Of a DNA stretch of 64,000 nt, positions 58,568 through 64,000 are shown in pieces. Below the pieces are notes generated by a model, which had not been told where the DNA came from, searched no databases, and worked only from the letters and a program-made list of their open reading frames with translations. Source of the stretch: Nocardia terpenica (GTDB lineage: Bacteria > Actinomycetota > Actinomycetes > Mycobacteriales > Mycobacteriaceae); the NCBI RefSeq assembly GCF_013186535.1, contig NZ_JABMCZ010000004.1, positions 62,001-126,000 on the forward strand. The letters are read 5' to 3'. The position numbers and the translations under genes are program-made. Numbering within the stretch: the stretch's first letter is position 1; each line of letters starts with the position of its first letter.

Positions 58568-59848
58568 TCAATTCGTTCGGTACGTCCTGGCCACCAGGGC
58601 TGAGCGCAGGTACCATAGGCCGCTTGCCTGGGTGGGGTCGAAGCCGGTGAGCTGGCCGATTCGCTTGAGGCGGTAGTCGACGGTGTTGGTGTGTACGTGC
58701 AGCAGTCGCGCGGTGCGCTGGCGGTTGAGGTTGTGCGCGATATGGGTTTGCAGCGTGGCCAGCAGTTCGGGGTGCTCGTCCAGCGGATCCAGCAGGGAGC
58801 CGAGATATTCGCGGCCGGGCCCGGGCCGGGTGAGCTGGTACTCCAGGGCGAGATCGTCGAATCGGTACATGCCGGGCACCGATTGCAGCCGGGTCACCAT
58901 GTCCAGCAGGTCGTGTGCCTGGTCGGCGGCGGCCGGGATGTCGGCGGTGTCGGTGGCGACGACGGTCGCGGTGATCGGCACCCGGGCCGCGTGCGACAGC
59001 TGCGCGGCGAGCTCGTCGAGACCGGTCTCCCCGGATTCGGCGCCATCCGGGTCGTCGCCGGGGATGAGCAGGGTGCCGCCGTCCACGCTGAGCAGCGACA
59101 GCACGGTGTCGCCGCAGCGGGTCGCCAGCTCCGCCTGCACCCGGCGCAGTTTGCGGCGGGCCACCACCTTGGCGTCCAGCATCGGATCGGATTCCTCCGG
59201 ATGCGGCGGAATCGACAGTGCCAGTACGCGATACCGCTCGGCGATCTCGATGCCGCACTCGCGGGCCATGGTCGAGGTGGGGTGCCCGCCCAGCAGCGCG
59301 GAGGTCAGGGTGTGCACCGCGGTGTGGTGCTCGCTCACCACCGCCCGTAGCTCGCGCACGTACGCCTGCGAGACCGCGGCGGTCATGGTGTCGAGCATCT
59401 CGACCACGAGTTTCGCGCCGCCGATGAGGCTTTCGTAGTCGGCCAGGCTGACCGTGAGCACGGTGTCGGCCCCGCCGCCGCGGTACTTGTCGGCGGCGCT
59501 GGTCACCACCAACTCGAGGCCGATCTTGAAGCCCTCGTGGATGGCATGGTGGATGGTGTCGATCGGCACGCCCTCGCGGGCCCACTGCGCGGCGGCGCTC
59601 TCGAGGCGTTCGGCCTTCTCGGGGATGTCCTTACCGTCGAGCATGCTGACCGCGAGCTCGAGGCAGGTGCGGGTAATGGTGGTGACGTCGCCGTGGATGG
59701 CGTCGCCGGGCAGGGTGCCGCAGGGGGCGACGTTTTCCACGAAGTGGCCCACCATCTGCCGCGACAGGGCCCACACGTCCTGCAGCGGCGAGGACATCGG
59801 CCGCCCCGACACCGTGAGACCCGAGCGGGCCGAACTGTCGACGGTCAT
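58568..59848 (-). CDS. PucR-like helix-turn-helix regulator, paralog 2
   Basis: A protein of 426 residues, a close paralog of the protein at 45.5 kb: AVVSEHHTAVHTLTSALLGG, KVVARRKLRRVQAELATRCG and LEYQLTRPGPGREYLGSLLD are shared nearly without change, and the C-terminal HTH is RTARLLHVHTNTVDYRLKRI. The N-terminal domain carries an extra 15-residue segment (SAADKYRGGGADTVL). GGAAGGAG precedes ATG 59848. Targets unknown. Confidence 0.88.
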   Translation of the reverse strand: MTVDSSARSGLTVSGRPMSSPLQDVWALSRQMVGHFVENVAPCGTLPGDAIHGDVTTITRTCLELAVSMLDGKDIPEKAERLESAAAQWAREGVPIDTIHHAIHEGFKIGLELVVTSAADKYRGGGADTVLTVSLADYESLIGGAKLVVEMLDTMTAAVSQAYVRELRAVVSEHHTAVHTLTSALLGGHPTSTMARECGIEIAERYRVLALSIPPHPEESDPMLDAKVVARRKLRRVQAELATRCGDTVLSLLSVDGGTLLIPGDDPDGAESGETGLDELAAQLSHAARVPITATVVATDTADIPAAADQAHDLLDMVTRLQSVPGMYRFDDLALEYQLTRPGPGREYLGSLLDPLDEHPELLATLQTHIAHNLNRQRTARLLHVHTNTVDYRLKRIGQLTGFDPTQASGLWYLRSALVARTYRTN

Positions 59849-59983
59849 CGCCGACTCCTTCCGCCGTCGAACCGCTGTGCGGCGGCTACGCTAACCGGCG
59901 CCGGGGGCCGGGCGATCGGTTTCGCGGGAATCTGTGCGCAGACAGCAGACGGGAGCCAGCGGGGTTGTGAACACTCACAGCGG

Positions 59984-60205
59984 TCAATGCCAGAGGCTGC
60001 GGCACGGCAGCGGCCGTAGACCGGGCCGCACCTCGGCGTCCACGGTGACCGCGAGCCCGGAGCCGACCGCCGCGTCCTCGAATTCCTGTGCCTCGGCGCG
60101 GGTCGCGGCGTATTCGAGAACCAGCCGGTCACCGGGGCCGGGGCCGTCGAAGTAGACGGTGATCCGCCGGGTGGGTGGCTCCGGGACCCAGTCGCGACTG
60201 TCCAT
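59984..60205 (-). CDS. Small hypothetical protein
   Basis: A protein of 73 residues. ATG 60205 has AAGGAG 8 nt upstream, good evidence that it is translated. The chain is one alpha/beta unit (RRITVYFDGPGPGDRLVLEY, TRAEAQEFEDAAVGSG) without membrane segment. Its stop lies 135 bp upstream of the PucR-like gene start on the same strand. Function unknown. Confidence 0.65.
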   Translation of the reverse strand: MDSRDWVPEPPTRRITVYFDGPGPGDRLVLEYAATRAEAQEFEDAAVGSGLAVTVDAEVRPGLRPLPCRSLWH

Positions 60206-60413
60206 GGCCGTGCTCCTTCACATCCGACGCCGCGACCGCTCAGCGCGGCCGCGACGCCCGAACCGACGGTACGTTCGTCACGGCAGCCGGACCAGTGTTA
60301 TCGGTGGAATTCGTCGTGTAGCACAGGTGTCGCACGGCGGAACTTGTGATTTCTCAGGACATTTCGAACGGACTACCGGGTTCGTATGCTGCGCCGATCC
60401 ATCCGGCGCCGGA

Positions 60414-61070
60414 TCAGCGAACGGCGGCGACGGCCGCGGCGATCGGCGTCTCGCCGGAGATCAGTTCCAGCGTCTTGCCGACGGTGGATGTGGCCGAAAG
60501 GATTTCGGCGATCACCGCGGCGACGTCGGCGCGCGGGACGGAACCGTAGGAGCCGGGCGGTTCGGCCAGGGCGACCCGGCCGGTGCCGAGGTCGTCGGTG
60601 AGGCGGCCCGGGCGCAGGATGGTCCACTCCAGGTCGCGGGCGCGCAGATCGTCCTCCGCCTGGGTCTTGGCGTCGATGTAGGCCGCCCACACCGCGTCGG
60701 TGCCCGCGGCGGGCGGTTTGCCCGCACCCATGGTGGAGATCTGGGCGAAGCGCCGCACCCCGCTGCGCTGCGCCGCGTCGGCCAGCGTCACCGAACCGTC
60801 GCGATCGACGGTGTATTTGCGTTCCGCGGTGCTGCCCGGGCCCGCGCCCGCCGCGAAGACCACGGCATCCGCGCCGCCCAGCACGGCCGCCACATCGACC
60901 GGCCCCGAGCGCTCGAGATCCAGCAGCACCGGTTTCGCCCCGGCTGCCTCGATATCGGCGGCGTGATCCGGGTTCCGGATGATGCTCGCCACCTCGTCCC
61001 CCCGGCTGGTGAGCACAGTCGCCAGCAGTAACGCGATCTTGCCGTGTCCGCCCGCAATGACGATCCGCAT
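60414..61070 (-). CDS. NAD(P)-binding protein, atypical SDR (SDR_a5/NmrA-like)
   Basis: A protein of 218 residues. The N-terminal nucleotide motif is RIVIAGGHGKIALLLATVL, followed by ADAVVFAAGAGPGS, RFAQISTMGAG, a Tyr-x3-Lys-like YIDAKTQAEDDL and WTILRPGRLTDD, as in the YwnB/YhfK-type atypical SDRs. Possible role as NADPH-linked sensor or reductase; substrate unknown. ATG 61070 is 6 nt after TAGGAT, a leaderless start. It is divergent from the lipase gene. Confidence 0.85.
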   Translation of the reverse strand: MRIVIAGGHGKIALLLATVLTSRGDEVASIIRNPDHAADIEAAGAKPVLLDLERSGPVDVAAVLGGADAVVFAAGAGPGSTAERKYTVDRDGSVTLADAAQRSGVRRFAQISTMGAGKPPAAGTDAVWAAYIDAKTQAEDDLRARDLEWTILRPGRLTDDLGTGRVALAEPPGSYGSVPRADVAAVIAEILSATSTVGKTLELISGETPIAAAVAAVR

Positions 61071-61259
61071 GCGCCGATCCTACCGATAGGTCTGCCTCCC
61101 ACCGACTCCGGCCGCATTCGCGAGGGACGAGAAATGCAAACTTCACGGTCTCAATCACTTCCAGACGGTAATCTCTTATCCACTCGGCGTAGCGGGCCCG
61201 CGGTCTCGGAGCGGTCTCGTTCGTCGTACGCCGGGACGAGCTCACAGTGGGGGTGAGTC

Positions 61260-62648
61260 ATGAGGGGATGGTTTGCCCTCGTCACCGTGATGCTGCTCGC
61301 CTGCGTGCCCCTGGCGGGCGCCGCGAGCGCGCAGCCACCGAATCTGCCTGCGCCGCCGTCGATTCCGCTGCCGCCCAGCCTGGACCTGCCGGGGCTGCAG
61401 CAGTGGATCGACGCCGTGATCCCGCCGCCCCCGATCGCGCCGCCGCCCGTTCCGGTGGAGGCCCCGTCGTCGCGCGTGCCCGCGGATCTGGCGCGGCTGC
61501 AGGCGGCGGTGGGCCCCGCGGCGATCCACGATCCGCTGTTCGACGCCTGGCCCGCGGATCTGGCCGAGCACGCGCCCGGCGACATTCTCCAGTCCCGGGA
61601 CGTGACCGCCGTCGCCGCGCCGATCCTGCTGGCGCCGGTGCGGCAGGTGCTGCAGTTGAAATTCCGGACCACCGACGCGCCCGGCGCGCCCTCGTATGCG
61701 ACCGCGTCGCTGGTGATTCCGGCGACCCCGTGGACCGGGGACGGGTCGCGGCCGGTGCTGGTGAACAATCTGCCCATCGACGCCCTCGGCCGCGACTGCA
61801 CGCCGGGATACACTCTGGCGCACGGCATCAACGTCAGCACCAGCAGCAGCGACTACATTCCGCCGACCACGCAGCTGGCGGTGCTGCGCGGGTACGCGGT
61901 GCTGATCCCCGATCACGAGGGACCGCGAATGGCCTACGCGGAACCGTATGTCGCGGGGCATGCCGTGCTCGACGCCGTGCGCGCGGTGCGGGCGCTGCCG
62001 TCGGGGGAGTTCACCGCGAGTCGCTATGCGCTGCACGGATATTCCGGTGGCGCCATCGCCACCCGCGGCGCGGTCGCGCTGATCGACTCCTACGCACCGG
62101 AATTGGCGTCGGTGATCGCGGGCGCCGCGCTCGGCGGCGTGCCCGCGGATTACGAGATCCTGGCGCACAGCATGAACGCCAACCTCGCCTCCGGGGTCTT
62201 CCTCGCCGCCACCTTCGGCGTCGGCCGGGAGCGGCCCGAAATCCTGGCCCGGATGAACAATCTCGCGCGCTGGGCCGCGATCTCGCCGCTGAAGGACACC
62301 TGCGCGGGCGTCTTCGCCCTCCCCGGCGTCCTCATGCTGCCCATCGACCTGGCCGCCGACATCCCCGACCCCCTGCACAGCGACCTCGCCGCCGATATCT
62401 ACCGAATCACCCGCATGCCGGGCATGAAATCGGCGGTGCCCCTGTACATCTACAACGGCGAGCAGGAATTCTGGGTCCCCGCCGAGGGCGCCCGCAACCT
62501 CTTCCACGACCAGTGCGCAATGGGCGTCCCCGCCGTCTACCGCAGCGTGCCGGGGGAGCATTTCATCGCCGCGGTGGCCGGTTACCCGGATGCGATGACC
62601 TGGGTGGACCAGCGGCTACAGGGCATACCGGCACCAAACGAATGTTGA
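61260..62648 (+). CDS. Secretory lipase (LIP family)
   Basis: A protein of 462 residues. The signal peptide ends AASA (about residue 24) and is followed by a proline-rich linker. The lipase domain has VLIPDHEGPRMAYAEPYVAG and the nucleophile elbow HGYSGGAIAT (Ser), with the His in GEHFIAAV near the C-terminus; this matches fungal/actinobacterial secretory lipases. It would hydrolyse triacylglycerols outside the cell. GGGGGTGA precedes ATG 61260. Nothing specific about regulation is visible. Confidence 0.9.
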   Translation: MRGWFALVTVMLLACVPLAGAASAQPPNLPAPPSIPLPPSLDLPGLQQWIDAVIPPPPIAPPPVPVEAPSSRVPADLARLQAAVGPAAIHDPLFDAWPADLAEHAPGDILQSRDVTAVAAPILLAPVRQVLQLKFRTTDAPGAPSYATASLVIPATPWTGDGSRPVLVNNLPIDALGRDCTPGYTLAHGINVSTSSSDYIPPTTQLAVLRGYAVLIPDHEGPRMAYAEPYVAGHAVLDAVRAVRALPSGEFTASRYALHGYSGGAIATRGAVALIDSYAPELASVIAGAALGGVPADYEILAHSMNANLASGVFLAATFGVGRERPEILARMNNLARWAAISPLKDTCAGVFALPGVLMLPIDLAADIPDPLHSDLAADIYRITRMPGMKSAVPLYIYNGEQEFWVPAEGARNLFHDQCAMGVPAVYRSVPGEHFIAAVAGYPDAMTWVDQRLQGIPAPNEC

Positions 62649-62729
62649 TGCCGCACTTCGTCATCGACGCATCCACTGGGTCCCGGCTGTCGGTGTGCCC
62701 ACTTGGTCCGGCCGTCGGTACCTCCACCT

Positions 62730-63074
62730 GATTCCGGCATGCTTTTGGCCGGAATCCATTGCGACACGGTAGATCCCGGCCAAAAGCGCGCCGGGATCAA
62801 AGTGTAGAGCGCGTCGGGATCAAAGGTGGGGGCGGGCCGGGAACAAAGGTGGAGAGTGCGCTGGGGGTCGAAGGTGGGGAGTGTGTCGGGGTCGAAGGTG
62901 GGGAGTGTGCCGGGGACGAAGGTGGGGAGTGTGCCGGGGACGAAGGTGGGGAGTGTGCCGGGGACGAAGGTGGGGAGCGTGCCGGGGACAAAGCTGGGAA
63001 GCGTGCCAGGAACAAAAGGTGGGGGTGCGTCGGGATCAAAGGTGGGGAGCGCGTCGGGAACAAAGGTGGAGAAT
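62730..63074. repeat. Repeat locus 7: mirrored hairpins and 24-bp tandem array
   Basis: Two perfect hairpins come first: GATTCCGGC...GCCGGAATC (62730-62738/62748-62756) and GATCCCGGC...GCCGGGATC (62772-62780/62790-62798). About thirteen copies of a 24-bp unit follow (core GCCGGGGACGAAGGTGGGG); four central copies (about 62905-63000) are nearly identical and both ends are diverged. Because 24 is a multiple of three, several frames stay open across it, which explains octapeptide-repeat reading frames that I do not accept as genes. Confidence 0.85.
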
Positions 63075-63443
63075 TCGCCCCGGGGCACTTTCGCAGCCGC
63101 ATTCGGTCGAACCGTGACATATCGGAAAACCCTCGGTGCTGCTGATCACGGCACCGCGCTGGATGGCATCGACTACACCATGCGTGGGCATCTGCTATGA
63201 CGAGATCACCACGTCCTACGCTCTGACTTCCCGGGGTCGATCCGGGCGCGACACCACTCTGAAAGGACGGCTATCCAGCCCGGCATCCTGATCAGGTGTG
63301 TACCGTCAACCCTCGGTACCGGCCGACGCCCGCAGGCTCCGATCAGGGCAGGCGTGTCGCGGGAGCCTATCGGGTGACCCCGTGAGATAGTCGTACACTT
63401 TGCGACGTATACCTTCGGGTACGGCCGGACGGGGGAGTACGGC
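63075..63443. other. Intergenic region, nothing identified
   Basis: After the 24-bp array the sequence up to the GATAAT promoter shows no supported gene, RNA or strong hairpin. It includes GC-balanced stretches that may hold upstream control sequence for the ABC1/UbiB operon. Confidence 0.4.
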
Positions 63444-63455
63444 GATAATTCGGAC

Positions 63456-63566
63456 ATGGGCGTTTCGAACGATACGAACCGAGGCGGTCGGAGCGGTGCA
63501 AACACTGTGGGCAGAGATTCGAACGAGCGGCGACGAGTGCGGCGTGACCGTGGGTGATGCGCGGTG
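63456..63566 (+). CDS. Possible 36-residue leader peptide coupled to the ABC1/UbiB gene
   Basis: ATG 63456 is 6 nt after GATAAT (63444-63449), the leaderless pattern used by many genes here. It encodes 36 polar, basic residues (MGVSNDTNRGGRSGANTVGR...). Its TGA overlaps the GTG start of the next gene (GTGA at 63563-63566), so translation of the downstream gene may depend on it. No homolog is recognised. Confidence 0.4.
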
Positions 63567-64000
63567 ACGGCGGCGGCGGTGGATGCCGAGACCACGACCG
63601 AACGCGCGGTGCTGCGGCCCGCGCTGGAGAAGTTCGGCCTCGCGGAGATGCGGCGCACGGTGGTGATCGGCACCGTCCTGGGCGGCAGCGTGGCGCGTCG
63701 GACGCTGCGCGGCGGGCTGCGCCGGGCCAAGCGCCGTCGCGCGATGGCCGACGGCATGGTCGACGGCTTCGAGGTGCTGGGCCCGATGTTCGTCAAACTG
63801 GGCCAGCTGATCGCCTCCTCCCCGGGCGCGTTCCCGCGTGAACTGGCCGACGCCTGCCTGCGCTGCCTCGACGATGTGCCGCCGTTCCCGGCCGTCGACG
63901 CCCGCGCCATCGTCGAGGCCGACCTCGGCCGGCCGATCGCCGAGCTGTTCCGCGAATTCGACGACGAACCGCTGTCGGCGGCCTCGGTGGCGCAGGTGCA
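63563..64000 (+). CDS. ABC1/UbiB-family kinase-like protein, N-terminal part
   Basis: The frame is open from GTG 63563 to the last base (146 codons) and continues beyond the window. GFEVLGPMFVKLGQLIASSP, LADACLRCLDDVPPFP and EPLSAASVAQV are the N-terminal KxGQ-type signatures of the ABC1/UbiB atypical kinase family, which supports quinone or lipid metabolism. An in-frame TGA at 63554-63556 makes GTG 63563 the first possible start. The start overlaps the short upstream frame. Confidence 0.85.

Noticed and set aside
62582..63088. Minus-strand frame with an octapeptide repeat (LPTFVPGT)
   Set aside because: It results from a 24-bp tandem repeat that keeps frames open; the same array elsewhere is clearly non-coding and no start signal is present.

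Overview
The window is GC-rich actinobacterial chromosome, most likely Nocardia or a close mycolate relative. The signs are XRE(DUF5753)/DUF397/SAV2177-methyltransferase modules, an Rv2629-like protein, a usfX-sigF-like stress sigma locus, a TIGR00027 methyltransferase, a DUF5313 protein, class A beta-lactamases with Nocardia-style motifs, and many genes whose start codon lies 6-7 nt after a TANNNT -10 box (leaderless). I see no rRNA, tRNA, CRISPR array or complete insertion sequence. All assignments come from reading the sequence; no database search was run.

Layout, left to right. 1-5.0 kb: the end of an operon of large structural proteins, one with a LamG-like domain, possibly from a tail-like or contractile-injection apparatus. 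5.0-13.4 kb: a tandem HxlR regulator beside a carotenoid oxygenase, a secreted cupin, and a LysR regulator lying between two beta-lactamase-fold genes, followed by an S10-type peptidase and a GNAT enzyme. 13.4-19.1 kb: a flavoprotein, a TetR/DUF6653 pair, an O-methyltransferase, and a first XRE-DUF397 module closed by a perfect hairpin. 19.1-32.5 kb: a LOG-like protein, secreted phosphocholine-type phospholipase C, asparaginase, an Lrp/AsnC regulator, a haloacid dehalogenase, a GH3 glucosidase, a secreted HNH nuclease, a neutral ceramidase and a beta-lactamase-fold hydrolase.

32.6-48.8 kb: an F420-type oxidoreductase, a DoxX protein with a long 11-residue-repeat tail, a universal stress protein, gluconokinase, dienelactone hydrolase, ammonium transporter, an MFS-MarR pair, amino-acid permease, a reductase-TetR pair with a perfect operator, MarR-DUF5313, a PucR-like regulator, a methyltransferase and a second secreted HNH-like protein. 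48.9-52.5 kb: the second XRE/DUF397/methyltransferase module, in which three minus-strand promoters share one 16-bp site. 53.3-64 kb: an apparently 5'-truncated thioesterase, an APH-like kinase, a STAS/anti-sigma/SigF locus, an Rv2629-like protein, a second PucR-like paralog, an NAD(P)-binding protein, a secreted lipase, and an ABC1/UbiB protein running off the end.

A dispersed repeat recurs at seven places: a mirrored CCGGC...GCCGG hairpin with a TTTT core, often beside tandem arrays with a period of about 24-28 bp. It sits mostly between convergent genes or just downstream of a gene. Two observations deserve priority. One is the shared promoter/operator (RTGCAAGNACATCYGC) of the 49-52.7 kb module. 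The other is the hendecad-repeat DoxX protein, whose gene end has been copied and has decayed downstream.
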